64,000 nucleotides of DNA from Ferruginibacter sp. (GTDB taxonomy: Bacteria; Bacteroidota; Bacteroidia; Chitinophagales; Chitinophagaceae), in NCBI GenBank assembly GCA_028288705.1, contig JAQBNH010000007.1, positions 496,001-560,000 on the forward strand, written 5' to 3'. This document shows, in pieces, positions 1 through 8,328 of the stretch. The number at the start of each line of letters is the position of its first letter. Within the stretch, counting starts at the first letter, position 1. The notes under the pieces were generated by a model. It searched no databases. It worked only from the letters and a program-made list of their open reading frames with translations, and had not been told where the DNA came from. A program made the position numbers and the translations under genes.

Positions 1-1003
1 CCGCATTATTTTGAGGAACAGGGGTGTGGGATATGCGCCTGATGATATGATAACCGTACTCTGTTGTAAACGGACGGCTGATCGCTCCGTCGCTGGACAG
101 TTTTAACACCTCTGATTCAAAATCAGAACTGTATGTCCCGGATCCAAATTCCTGCAGTTCGCCATCTGACAAATAAGTAAGTTTGTCGCCACTGAAACTG
201 CGAACAGCTGCACCAAATGCCATTCCCGACTGCAGCAGGTTATAAACAGAATCTGCTTTTTGTTTGATGGAAGCTTTTGTTTCCGCATCTGCAGCTGGTG
301 GAAACGGGAACATGATTTGCGCTATTTTCCATTTGCCAATATCCTGCCGCTCCCCAATTACTTTGAAAATATGCCAGCCACCGGCAGAACGGAAAGGTTC
401 ACTGTATCCGCCCACAGGCGTGTTATAAATAATATTTTCGTAATCGTATGGCACAGTCAGCACGGTGATAAATCCGAGATCGCTTTGCTTTGCGGGAATA
501 TATTTAGCAGAAATACGTGCACTCAGTTCTGTGTAATCGGTATTGCCTTTTTTCAATTCCTGGAACATTTCCTGGATCGCACGATAGGCCTTCATGGTGT
601 CTGCCGCCGGAGAGCCCGCAGGAACAGGTACGGAAAAATGCAGGACATGAATATCTTTCGTTGCCCGTATCGCTGCTTCATCGAGCAAGCGGTTCATTCC
701 TTTCTCGTCGCTGAGATAATTATCGATCACTTGTCCGCGGAAATTTTCCACGTCGTAGCGGATTTGCTGGAGTGTATCAATGCGCATGTCCTGCGCGGCG
801 CGCACTTTCAATTTGAAATTACTATAAAGCTCAGCGTATTCGCGAAGTGATTTTTCACGGTCGGTAACAACAGGTTTATTCTTATTGTAAGCACGTAAGA
901 ACTCGTCTTTGGTCACCGTATTCTTCCCGTATGTAATTAATGTTTGCGCCTCGATCACACCGGCATTCAGTGCGATGGCAAACACCATGTACCATTTTTT
1001 CAT
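1..1003 (-). CDS. Peptidylprolyl isomerase with tandem parvulin (PpiC/SurA-type) domains, partial
   Basis: The gene starts at ATG 1003-1001 and runs off the left edge, so the C-terminus is missing. The translation opens with a signal peptide (MKKWYMVFAIALNAGVIEAQ). An N-terminal helical chaperone-like segment follows, then a first rotamase domain containing GFITVLTVPYDYENIIY, GGYSEPFRSAGGWHIFKV, and a second with YLSDGELQEFGSG and RPFTTEYGYHIIRRI. This is the SurA/PrsA-like layout seen in Bacteroidota periplasmic PPIases that help fold outer-membrane proteins. It lies 18 bp downstream of the thioredoxin gene on the same strand, so both are probably one transcript devoted to folding of envelope proteins. 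The family call is firm; the exact client proteins are unknown. Confidence 0.88.
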   Translation of the reverse strand, partial: MKKWYMVFAIALNAGVIEAQTLITYGKNTVTKDEFLRAYNKNKPVVTDREKSLREYAELYSNFKLKVRAAQDMRIDTLQQIRYDVENFRGQVIDNYLSDEKGMNRLLDEAAIRATKDIHVLHFSVPVPAGSPAADTMKAYRAIQEMFQELKKGNTDYTELSARISAKYIPAKQSDLGFITVLTVPYDYENIIYNTPVGGYSEPFRSAGGWHIFKVIGERQDIGKWKIAQIMFPFPPAADAETKASIKQKADSVYNLLQSGMAFGAAVRSFSGDKLTYLSDGELQEFGSGTYSSDFESEVLKLSSDGAISRPFTTEYGYHIIRRISHTPVPQNNA

Positions 1004-1021
1004 TCAGTATCAGTTTTGGAA

Positions 1022-2449
1022 TTATTTATTTGCAGTGCCCCATTTTACGTGAAGAAAATCGTTTAGCTGCTGCCAGGTTAATTTTTTTCCGATGATCCGC
1101 TTTTCTTTATCGAGCAGGTATAATGTGGGTGTCATGGTAACATCAAACAACTGGCGGAAACCAGGCTTCTGCGCCGCAAAATCTGCATCCTGCATTTCTT
1201 TTGTCTGGTATACATTTACCCAATCCTGTAGTTTATGTTCGTTGATATAATTTACCCATAATGGTTTTTCATTCTCCGTAAGCACGGCATAAATTTTTAC
1301 ATTTTTTTTCTGCCAGTCTGCACGATAAACAGAATCAATCCTCGGCAATTCTTCCTTACAATGGCCGCAGGTAGGATCCCAGAAAACAACAACGGTATAA
1401 TCTGCATCTACTTCGTACAAAGGTTTTGTTTTACCGGCTGTATCCAGCATTTCAAGGTTGGCGGCCTTTTCACCGATCAGGTTCGCCATTTGCATATAAG
1501 CGCGGCGCGTGATCGTTTCCATCTGTTTTTGATTCAGCCACGGAGACAATCCTTTGCTATGGTATTTCTCAAAAAGGTGCACGAATACTGCATCCTGGCC
1601 CATATATTTTGGATTGATATATTCATCCGTTAACCAGTTCAGCAGGAACTTATACATTTCGGGCGCTGTTCTCGCCAGTAATAATTTGTAATCGATGTCA
1701 CGGATGATTGTGTCGGGTGAAGATTGTGAGATCACTTCGCGATAATATCTTTCCAGCCGCGGAAGAAAGAAAGGTGTCCGCACAATCCGATCGTCCATAA
1801 ATGTAATACCATCCCAGTAGTGAGCTTTGTAATAATTATAGTTGTCCAGCGAATCCGCGGCCGTGCGCGGAATTTTTGTCGGGTAGGGCGGATCTTTCAT
1901 TGCGTTCAGCAAAACCGCCATCATCGACGCAGGCTGATTTTTAATGATTCCGTTGCGGTATGTGTTCAACTCATCGTTGTACCTGTTGTAGCTGGCTTCA
2001 TGCAGTGCAGAATCTTTAGCAGAAGAAGAATTATTGTACCCATCTCTTTCCAACATCAATTGCTTTCCCTTCACATTTACGAATGACTGATATTGTTTGA
2101 ACAACGTATTTGCCGGCGAACCGGTTACGATCATATTTGACAAATTATTTGTATCAGCTTTAATACTGATGATTTGCTCTTTATCAATGAGAAAATCTGC
2201 AGAGAGTTTTTTGCCGGGGAAAACGATGGAATAAATTCCGCCGGGCAATTTTTTCTTACCCATAAAAACAGCCATTCCTTTATTATTTACGGCGGCCGAA
2301 TCTTCTACATTCAGGTTCTTGCCCATATGATAGGTGAGGTAAGCAATTCCTGAACGATAATTGCTTTGTAACGTGATTTTGTAAGTCTGGGCTACAGCAG
2401 TCTGCAACAGGAAGCCGCTGATAAAGAGGGTAAAAAGTAGTTTCTTCAT
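1022..2449 (-). CDS. TlpA-family thioredoxin-like lipid/periplasmic protein (DUF4369 + DUF5106-like + redoxin)
   Basis: A 475-residue secreted protein with signal peptide MKKLLFTLFISGFLLQTAVAQ. The N-terminal ~100 residues look like the DUF4369 beta domain common at the front of Bacteroidota thiol-disulfide proteins, and the middle is helical and DUF5106-like. The C-terminal ~130 residues are a redoxin domain with the active site WDPTCGHCKEELP, in which both CxxC cysteines are present. It should act as a periplasmic thiol-disulfide oxidoreductase. Substrates cannot be read from the sequence. The downstream PPIase gene (18 bp away) fits a role in envelope protein folding. A TACATTTG -7 element lies upstream on the minus strand at 2474-2467. 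Confidence 0.88.
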   Translation of the reverse strand: MKKLLFTLFISGFLLQTAVAQTYKITLQSNYRSGIAYLTYHMGKNLNVEDSAAVNNKGMAVFMGKKKLPGGIYSIVFPGKKLSADFLIDKEQIISIKADTNNLSNMIVTGSPANTLFKQYQSFVNVKGKQLMLERDGYNNSSSAKDSALHEASYNRYNDELNTYRNGIIKNQPASMMAVLLNAMKDPPYPTKIPRTAADSLDNYNYYKAHYWDGITFMDDRIVRTPFFLPRLERYYREVISQSSPDTIIRDIDYKLLLARTAPEMYKFLLNWLTDEYINPKYMGQDAVFVHLFEKYHSKGLSPWLNQKQMETITRRAYMQMANLIGEKAANLEMLDTAGKTKPLYEVDADYTVVVFWDPTCGHCKEELPRIDSVYRADWQKKNVKIYAVLTENEKPLWVNYINEHKLQDWVNVYQTKEMQDADFAAQKPGFRQLFDVTMTPTLYLLDKEKRIIGKKLTWQQLNDFLHVKWGTANK

Positions 2450-2466
2450 ATCTGGTAAAAAGTGAA

Positions 2467-2474
2467 CAAATGTA
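2467..2474 (-). promoter_or_regulatory. Predicted -7 element (TACATTTG) for the TlpA-like gene
   Basis: On the minus strand this reads TACATTTG, an exact match to the Bacteroidota -7 consensus TAnnTTTG, 17 nt before the ATG at 2449. I see no good -33 TTG at 17-21 bp, so this rests on the -7 box and its position only. Confidence 0.4.
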
Positions 2475-2574
2475 ATTCAAAATAACCGTTAGCCCCGTGC
2501 CCGCGGCAGACTGCATTTTAAAATGACAACTATTTAACATCAGCTGCCGGTCACTTTATGAGCAGTGGTTTTAG

Positions 2575-2582
2575 TAATTTTG
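2575..2582 (+). promoter_or_regulatory. Predicted -7 element (TAATTTTG) just before rlmD
   Basis: Exact TAnnTTTG match. Only 4 nt separate it from the GTG start codon at 2587, so transcription starting 5-7 nt downstream would yield a leaderless or nearly leaderless mRNA. The -33 region has only a weak TTTA at 2555-2558. Confidence 0.45.
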
Positions 2583-2586
2583 CGCC

Positions 2587-3993
2587 GTGAGTAAAAAAAA
2601 TAAGAAAATCGTTTTGGAGAATGTCTTCGTAACAGATTACGCGGCAGAAGGAAAAGCGCTTTTAAGACATGATGGAAAAGTAATATTTGTAGAGGGCGCA
2701 GTACCCGGAGATACCGTGGACATTGTCCTTACAAAAAATAAAAAGGACTGGGCGGAAGCTCGGGTTTTGACGATGCGCGTACCTTGGGCAGGCCGGGCCG
2801 TTCCTTTCTGCACGCATTTTGGTGTTTGCGGCGGTTGTAAATGGCAGATGCTCCCCTATCAAAAACAATTGGAATATAAACAGCAGGAAGCAACGCAAAA
2901 CCTGAAACGCATCGGCAGGGTGGAAGACCTGAATATGCTCCCGATTATTGGCGCAAATGCCATTACGGGTTATCGCAACAAACTGGAATTCACATTCAGC
3001 AATAAACGTTATTTAACTGCAGCGGAGATCGGCACCGAACAAACCGTGGAGCAGCAAAATGCCCTTGGTTTTCACGTGCCACGGATCTTCGATAAAGTGA
3101 TCGACATTTTTGAATGTCACCTGATGGATGATATCAATAACAAGATCCGGAACACTATCCGCGACTTCGCCAAAGAAAAAGGTTATGCTTTCTATGATAT
3201 CCGGGAGCATACCGGGTGGTTGCGCAATATCATCATTCGTTATTGCAGTACAGGCGAATTAATGGTGAATATCTGCCTGAATCACGACGAGGAAACAGAC
3301 CGCAAAGATCTGCTGGATCATCTGCTGCGCGAAGTGCCGTCTATAACGACTTTACTTTTTACGATCAATCCAAAATGGAACGACAGTATTTACGACCTTG
3401 AGCCGAAAGTTTACTTCGGGCCGGGTTTCGTTACTGAAAAACTGGAAGATTTTAAATTCATTATTAGTCCGAAATCTTTCTTTCAAACCAACACAAAGCA
3501 AGCCGAACAGTTATATAGCATCACGCGTGATTTTGCAGGGCTCACAGGAACAGAGACCGTGTACGACTTGTATTGCGGCACGGGCAGTATTGGCATTTTC
3601 GTAAGCGGCCTGGCGAAAAAAGTGATCGGCGTAGAACTTATTGAAGATGCCATAGAAGATGCGAAAAAGAATGCAGCCATGAACAGCATCTCGCATGCAC
3701 ATTTTTTTGCAGGTGATGTCATCAAGATTTGTAATGATGATTTTTTTGCAGAACATGGCCGCCCGGATGTGATCATTACCGATCCGCCACGCGCCGGTAT
3801 GCATGAGAAACTCGTAAACAAGCTTTTGGAAATTGCAGCACCAAAGATCGTTTACGTAAGTTGCAACACAGCCACACAAGCCAGGGACATTGCTTTGCTC
3901 AGCGACAAATACCGCGTGGAAAAAGTGCAGCCCGTAGATATGTTCCCGCATACGCATCATATTGAAAGTGTGGCGTTGCTGTTACTAAAATAA
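2587..3993 (+). CDS. rlmD: 23S rRNA (uracil-C5)-methyltransferase, RlmD/RumA family
   Basis: A 468-residue protein that starts at GTG. It has an N-terminal TRAM OB-fold and then a 4Fe-4S cluster site with C75, C81, C84 (CxxxxxCGGC) and C177. The SAM-dependent methyltransferase core shows SFFQTNTKQAEQLY, the SAM loop YDLYCGTGSIGIF, the DPPRAGMH motif and the catalytic cysteine C426 in YVSCNTATQARD. The family methylates C5 of uracils in 23S rRNA (U1939 in E. coli). The call as a TrmA/RumA-family RNA methyltransferase is secure. Which of RlmD or RlmC-type specificity applies is inferred from the cluster and TRAM domain. It stands alone, divergent from the TlpA-like gene. Confidence 0.93.
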   Translation: MSKKNKKIVLENVFVTDYAAEGKALLRHDGKVIFVEGAVPGDTVDIVLTKNKKDWAEARVLTMRVPWAGRAVPFCTHFGVCGGCKWQMLPYQKQLEYKQQEATQNLKRIGRVEDLNMLPIIGANAITGYRNKLEFTFSNKRYLTAAEIGTEQTVEQQNALGFHVPRIFDKVIDIFECHLMDDINNKIRNTIRDFAKEKGYAFYDIREHTGWLRNIIIRYCSTGELMVNICLNHDEETDRKDLLDHLLREVPSITTLLFTINPKWNDSIYDLEPKVYFGPGFVTEKLEDFKFIISPKSFFQTNTKQAEQLYSITRDFAGLTGTETVYDLYCGTGSIGIFVSGLAKKVIGVELIEDAIEDAKKNAAMNSISHAHFFAGDVIKICNDDFFAEHGRPDVIITDPPRAGMHEKLVNKLLEIAAPKIVYVSCNTATQARDIALLSDKYRVEKVQPVDMFPHTHHIESVALLLLK

Positions 3994-4060
3994 ATTCATT
4001 AAAGAATTGGTAAATCATCAATGCGACGTAAGGCGCAACCTAAAGCCAACCCTGAACCAT

Positions 4061-4068
4061 TAACTTTG
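4061..4068 (+). promoter_or_regulatory. Predicted -7 element (TAACTTTG) just before the first rhomboid gene
   Basis: Exact TAnnTTTG match ending 4 nt before the ATG at 4073, again implying an mRNA with almost no 5' leader. No clear -33 TTG is visible at the usual distance. Confidence 0.4.
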
Positions 4069-4072
4069 TGGC

Positions 4073-4747
4073 ATGTTTCAACGTATTACCCCGGTTGTTC
4101 TAAACCTGATCATTATCAACGCGCTGGTATTTTTTGCCCAGGTGGCTTTTGGTGGCATGGATGATTTGAACAGCGTTAATGACCTGTTCGCCTTACATCA
4201 TTACAAGGCAGATGTATTTAAGCCGCACCAGATCATTACCCACATCTTTATGCATGGCAGCCTGATGCACCTCTTATTCAACATGCTGGCGCTATGGATG
4301 TTTGGAACGATGATCGAGCGCGTGTGGGGCCCAAAACGCTTTATCATTTTTTATCTCGTATGTGGCATCGGTGCTGCGCTTACGCAGATGGGTTCTTATG
4401 CGTTTGATTTCTGGCAGATTGATCATACCGCACTTAGTGCAGACCTTAATATGCAATACCAGACGGCTTTGAGGTTGGGTTGTACGGTTGGCGCGTCGGG
4501 GGCGATCATGGGTGTACTTGCTGCGTATGGCTATTTATTCCCAAATACAACATTATTCATTATGCCGATTCCCTTCCCGGTAAAAGCGAAGTGGGCAATC
4601 ATTGGCATTATTCTACTTGATGTATTTGGTGGTGTTTCAAAAACCCCGGGTGATAATATTGCGCATTTCGCACACGTTGGTGGTGCCGTTGTGGGCATTT
4701 TACTGGTGATCTTCTGGAACCGGACAAACAAACAAACTTTCTATTAA
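4073..4747 (+). CDS. Rhomboid-family intramembrane serine protease
   Basis: A 224-residue protein with about six hydrophobic segments and the rhomboid hallmarks. These are the HGSLMHLLFNMLALWMFG loop/helix (H and N of the oxyanion region), the catalytic serine S142 in VGASGAIMG and the catalytic histidine H201 in HFAHVGGAVVG. All catalytic parts are present, so it should cleave transmembrane substrates within the inner membrane. The substrate is unknown. It is followed 55 bp later by a second rhomboid-like gene in which the serine is missing, so the pair may be co-transcribed. Confidence 0.93.
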   Translation: MFQRITPVVLNLIIINALVFFAQVAFGGMDDLNSVNDLFALHHYKADVFKPHQIITHIFMHGSLMHLLFNMLALWMFGTMIERVWGPKRFIIFYLVCGIGAALTQMGSYAFDFWQIDHTALSADLNMQYQTALRLGCTVGASGAIMGVLAAYGYLFPNTTLFIMPIPFPVKAKWAIIGIILLDVFGGVSKTPGDNIAHFAHVGGAVVGILLVIFWNRTNKQTFY

Positions 4748-4802
4748 TACTACAAACAATTGCCTGCAGCTGTTGTAAATTTATACCAACATTCATTCGA
4801 CT

Positions 4803-5771
4803 ATGGGAGAATCAGACAGATACCAGGAATACCGTCAGCCCAAACCCCGGTTCAGGCTCAGGTTTGGAGATGATAACAATGCGCTGATGGCCATCTTCAC
4901 ATTGAATGTGGTGTTTTTTCTTACGTTGAAACTCATCGAGGTGATCTATTATTTTTATGATCAGTCCTCCGGCGACTTTAATCATGGTGTGGTAGAATGG
5001 TTTGCCTTACCGGCGAACCTCACCAAATTAAGTGAGCGGCCCTGGACAATCCTCACGTTCATGTTTAGTGAGAACGGAACGAACATGGGTAACATTCTGC
5101 GGCTGGCCGGCAACATGCTTTGGCTTTGGGCTTTTGGATCTTTGTTACAGCGAATGACCGGCAACGATAAAATTCTCCCGGTTTATATTTATGGCGGTGT
5201 GCTCGGCGGTATTGTTTTTATTATCGCGAATTATTCCATTCCTGCATTGGCGCCCACACTTCCTACTGCATCATTGATTGGCGCGAATGCAGCCACGATG
5301 GCCGTCGCCACTGCCACAACAACGTTACATCCTAACTTTAAATTTTTTCAGCAGATACGTGGTGGAATTCCCATCTGGGTGTTACTGGCAGTGTATATTC
5401 TTATTGATCTTGCAGGAATTGCCGGGCTCGGCCATCCGGCTGCGGCACATAGTTTATCGCATTTGGGCGGTGCTTTGGCCGGATACCTTTTCATTGTATT
5501 ATTAAGAAAAGGAAAAGACGGAAGCCTTTGGATGAACCGGCTTTATCATTGGTTTATGAACCTGTTCAATCCAAACAAGAAAGGGCATGACACTTCACTG
5601 AAAGAGAAAATATTTTATGATACCGGCAACCGCGCTCCCTACAGCAAAAAATCAATTATTACACAGCAACGGGTTGATGAAATCCTGGATAAGATCAACC
5701 AGCGTGGTTATCATTTCCTCACAGATGAAGAGAAAGAAATTTTGAAGAAGGCTGCAGAAGAAGACCTATAA
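4803..5771 (+). CDS. Rhomboid-like membrane protein lacking the catalytic serine
   Basis: A 322-residue protein with a rhomboid fold signature: the LAGNMLWLWAFGSLLQRM segment, and H220 in HSLSHLGGALAGY. At the place where GASG or GASA is expected it reads IGANAATMAV, with Asn (N162, codon AAT) instead of the nucleophilic serine. It is therefore predicted to be proteolytically inactive, like iRhoms and other pseudo-rhomboids. After the membrane region comes a soluble C-terminal tail with a short helical domain (RVDEILDKINQRGYHFLTDE) that resembles DUF6576, a frequent rhomboid appendage in Bacteroidota. It lies 55 bp after the active rhomboid and 18 bp before a lipoprotein gene, so it probably belongs to the same transcript. 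Confidence 0.88.
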   Translation: MGESDRYQEYRQPKPRFRLRFGDDNNALMAIFTLNVVFFLTLKLIEVIYYFYDQSSGDFNHGVVEWFALPANLTKLSERPWTILTFMFSENGTNMGNILRLAGNMLWLWAFGSLLQRMTGNDKILPVYIYGGVLGGIVFIIANYSIPALAPTLPTASLIGANAATMAVATATTTLHPNFKFFQQIRGGIPIWVLLAVYILIDLAGIAGLGHPAAAHSLSHLGGALAGYLFIVLLRKGKDGSLWMNRLYHWFMNLFNPNKKGHDTSLKEKIFYDTGNRAPYSKKSIITQQRVDEILDKINQRGYHFLTDEEKEILKKAAEEDL

Positions 5772-5789
5772 ACCTTTCAATAATTAATT

Positions 5790-6224
5790 ATGAAACATCT
5801 TTTTTGGAAGACGCTGATCGTCGCCGCAACCATTAGTGCCTGTAACAGCAACCAGCCGGATCATGACGATTCCATTATCCCTGCGGCGAAAGCAGAACAA
5901 CCGATGACGATCCTTAAAGACAGCGCGTCTTCAACAACCGCATCTCCGGCAGTGTTGCCAAATCCGGTTCCGGACAAAAGCCTAACAGCTGCGTTAAATC
6001 CTGCTCATGGATTACCCGGGCATCGTTGTGACATCCAGGTTGGCGCGCCATTGAACAGTGCACCAAATCCTGCAGCAAATACCGGAAAGACTGCGCCAAT
6101 GACTGCACCGGCACCGATGCCTGCTACCATGCAACCATCTTCAGGCGCAGGAAAAATAAATCCACCCCATGGTCAGCCGGGACACGACTGCAGTGTTGGG
6201 GTAGGACAACCATTAAAGAACTAA
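5790..6224 (+). CDS. Lipoprotein with two HGxPGHxC motifs, function unknown
   Basis: A 144-residue protein with a lipoprotein signal (lipobox TISAC, Cys 18) and a low-complexity Pro/Ala/Thr-rich body. A short motif occurs twice: NPAHGLPGHRCDIQVGAPLN at about residues 69-88 and NPPHGQPGHDCSVGVGQPLK near the C-terminus. The spacing of His, His and Cys in HGxPGHxC would suit metal binding, but that is inference. Similar HGQPGHRCD-type proteins are common in Bacteroidota and uncharacterised. It sits 18 bp after the pseudo-rhomboid gene and is followed by a clear terminator, so it is likely the last gene of a rhomboid operon. Confidence 0.75.
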   Translation: MKHLFWKTLIVAATISACNSNQPDHDDSIIPAAKAEQPMTILKDSASSTTASPAVLPNPVPDKSLTAALNPAHGLPGHRCDIQVGAPLNSAPNPAANTGKTAPMTAPAPMPATMQPSSGAGKINPPHGQPGHDCSVGVGQPLKN

Positions 6225-6231
6225 AAAAACC

Positions 6232-6256
6232 AAAGGCAGGAAATCCTGCCTTTTAT
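6232..6256 (+). terminator. Intrinsic terminator after the lipoprotein gene
   Basis: Perfect 9-bp stem (AAAGGCAGG at 6232-6240 with CCTGCCTTT at 6245-6253), AAAT loop, T-rich 3' side. It closes the rhomboid/lipoprotein unit. Confidence 0.8.
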
Positions 6257-6273
6257 ATTTATATCAATAACCA

Positions 6274-6477
6274 TTATTGTGGGAGTACCGGGCCGTAGCG
6301 AAGTTTCCCTGTACGCCAGCGGGTAAGTTTGTCGGGGTACAGAATGTCATGAGCGGTCTCGTAACCTTCATCAGCAGTATGTTCTAACCGCATTAATGTA
6401 TTCCTGCGCCTGGTTTTATAAATCACCGCGATCGTAGCTATAGCGGCTGCAGCCATAAGTTTATACTTCAATTTCAT
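6274..6477 (-). CDS. Small single-pass membrane protein, unknown function
   Basis: A 67-residue frame from ATG 6477 (an upstream ATG at 6498 would add 7 residues). One hydrophobic segment (KLMAAAAIATIAVIY) is followed by a basic stop-transfer KTRRR and a charged C-terminal half. I do not recognise the family. The membrane-anchor pattern and the fit between a terminator and a non-coding stretch make it plausible as a real gene. Confidence 0.55.
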   Translation of the reverse strand: MKLKYKLMAAAAIATIAVIYKTRRRNTLMRLEHTADEGYETAHDILYPDKLTRWRTGKLRYGPVLPQ

Positions 6478-6548
6478 GGTTGTAAGTTTATGATGCAATT
6501 TACAAAAAACAGACCATCCGGGATGCGCTGAGATTTGATAACTACAAC

Positions 6549-6845
6549 TTAACCGTGCTTACTGAAAAATGAGCGAAGGCTGCTTTTAATGGACCTGTGC
6601 TGGGGCGTCATTTCGACAAGTTTTGCCTGCTTAGGAATTCCTTGCGCTTCGTTCAATAACCTGGCCCTGGTTTTTTCATCATGCACACAGGCAATATTAC
6701 AGGCGCGGTTGAAATCGGTATGCATACCATAACCCTCGAGAATGTCGGCAACATTTGGATATTCAGGGAACGTTAAATACTTTTTGACAAAGTAGTAATT
6801 CTTACCCTGGATTGGTTTGATGTAGGCGGTGTAAAAAATTTCCAT
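6549..6845 (-). CDS. Hypothetical protein (98 aa)
   Basis: A small soluble protein rich in Lys, Tyr and Phe at its start (MEIFYTAYIKPIQGKNYYF) with a mixed alpha/beta pattern and no signal peptide. I recognise no motif. It lies 71 bp upstream of the small membrane protein gene on the same strand, so the two could share a transcript. The reading frame is uninterrupted and no better frame overlaps it. Confidence 0.55.
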   Translation of the reverse strand: MEIFYTAYIKPIQGKNYYFVKKYLTFPEYPNVADILEGYGMHTDFNRACNIACVHDEKTRARLLNEAQGIPKQAKLVEMTPQHRSIKSSLRSFFSKHG

Positions 6846-7338
6846 ATACGTGATTTGAGGTTTCGAAAAGTTCGGTGCTGAATGAACATACGTACAAACA
6901 GGTGCTTAGTTTTAAACAGGAACTTTTTTGAAGCAAGTATTGGAAAAATTCATCGCTGACAGTATCAATATACATCTGTCGCGTTAATGTTAATCAGGAG
7001 GAAAATTGGAGTTAATTCCCTTTCGGGCAGGTTAAGAAATTCTGTGGTTAACCAGTAAGCGTAAAGTATCAGTTGGGTGATAAGCATTGTAAACGTACTA
7101 CTAATATTTTAATCCTGCAAGTTTTCTCAAAAAATACTTTGCCGTGTAACCTTTATCCAGCAAGCGTTTCAAGCGATAAACAGTTGCTAAATCCATGAAA
7201 AACAACCAACTAGCGCCTTGTTAAGCCGGCTCATTTTTTATCGGAATTTTTTTGAGATCGTGGCATGATTTTGGACTTTGCCGGAGCGTTCAACAAACCA
7301 GCAGCTGATGGCTGCCTTCAAGTTTAAATCCTGTAAAA
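6846..7338 (+). other. Non-coding stretch with a possible promoter for the coiled-coil gene
   Basis: About 490 bases with no convincing reading frame. The only signal I see is TTTG at 7251-7254 and GGACTTTG at 7273-7280 separated by 18 bp, an imperfect match to the Bacteroidota -33/-7 pair, about 60 nt before the ATG at 7339. No strong hairpin stands out. Confidence 0.35.
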
Positions 7339-8271
7339 ATGAATCTTTCCAATGAACCGGTTCCTCAGCCGGAAACGAAACCACAACCAAAAAATTCCAG
7401 GAATCCCATTATTGCTGCATTGACTGTCGCGGTTGTCGCGCTGGGCGGTTATCTGATTTATGACAAAACCAACAACTCGGAAAAAATCCGGGAGCAGCAA
7501 TCAGAAATTTCTGCAGTCAGCGTTGAAAAAAGTAATGTTCAAACCAGCTTCGATGCTTCATTGTCCCGGCTCGATTCGATGGCAGGCGTAAATAATACAC
7601 TCAACAGTTCTGTCGTAGAAAAAAATAAAGAAATCGCGCAGGTAAAAGAAGAAATCCGAGGCCTCCTCAATAAACAAAATGCCAGTGCAGAGGAGATCGC
7701 CCGCGCGAAAACGCTGATCAATAAACTTAACGGCAAGATCAGTAATCTGCAGGCAGAAGTGGCGCGCTTAAAGGAAGACAACCAGTTGCTCACGCGTAAC
7801 CTGGAAGAAAGCAATGTTGCCCGCCAGGATTTAGAAAAGAAAGTGGATATCGGCTCTACCTTAAATGCATCCAATATCCAGATCATCCCCATCAACGTGA
7901 AAGGCAACGGCCGGGAAAAAGAAAGTACGAATGCGCATAAAGTGGATAAACTGCTCGTAAGCTTTGATGTTTCAAACCGGATTGCCCAACCTGGAAATAC
8001 CGATCTCTACGTTATTGTATCCGGGCCTGATGGGCAGCCTATTGCTACAAGCGGTGGTGCCACCGGGTCTTTCACAACCCGCGAAGAAGGCGATAAAACT
8101 TTTACCGCTAAAGTGCCTGTTGAACTACAAATGTCGAAAGGACAAAAAGTAACTTTCTCCTTTGTTCCCGCAGGAACTTTTAAGAAAGGAAATTATCACA
8201 TCGAGATTTATCAGAACGGATTTATGATCGGCGAAGGCACAAGATCGCTTAAAGGCGGTTTGTTTGGCTAA
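7339..8271 (+). CDS. Membrane-anchored coiled-coil protein with C-terminal beta domain
   Basis: A 310-residue protein. Residues 1-22 are Pro/Gln-rich and cytoplasmic, and a single transmembrane helix follows (IIAALTVAVVALGGYLIYD, about 24-42). Residues about 48-170 form a coiled coil (KEIAQVKEEIRGLLNKQNAS and LQAEVARLKEDNQLLTRNLE). A C-terminal beta-rich domain follows, with KVDKLLVSFDVSNRIAQPGN, DLYVIVSGPDGQPIATSGG and YHIEIYQNGFMIGEGTRSLK. This layout is common in uncharacterised Bacteroidota proteins and suggests a periplasmic domain held off the inner membrane by a stalk. Function unknown. A shared terminator at 8299-8328 separates it from the convergent DoxX gene. Confidence 0.75.
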   Translation: MNLSNEPVPQPETKPQPKNSRNPIIAALTVAVVALGGYLIYDKTNNSEKIREQQSEISAVSVEKSNVQTSFDASLSRLDSMAGVNNTLNSSVVEKNKEIAQVKEEIRGLLNKQNASAEEIARAKTLINKLNGKISNLQAEVARLKEDNQLLTRNLEESNVARQDLEKKVDIGSTLNASNIQIIPINVKGNGREKESTNAHKVDKLLVSFDVSNRIAQPGNTDLYVIVSGPDGQPIATSGGATGSFTTREEGDKTFTAKVPVELQMSKGQKVTFSFVPAGTFKKGNYHIEIYQNGFMIGEGTRSLKGGLFG

Positions 8272-8298
8272 CGCACCGGATTTTCTGAAACCAATCGG

Positions 8299-8328
8299 GC
8301 TACCTTATCGAAAGAAGGGTAGCTTTTT
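8299..8328 (+). terminator. Intrinsic terminator between convergent genes
   Basis: GCTACC (8299-8304) pairs with GGTAGC (8318-8323), followed by T-rich sequence. It lies between the coiled-coil gene and the stop of the convergent DoxX gene. Confidence 0.6.

Noticed and set aside
260..850. A long open frame on the plus strand opposite the PPIase gene
   Set aside because: It lies antisense to a gene with clear parvulin motifs, has a Cys/His/Arg-rich composition unlike the neighbours, and shows no domain.
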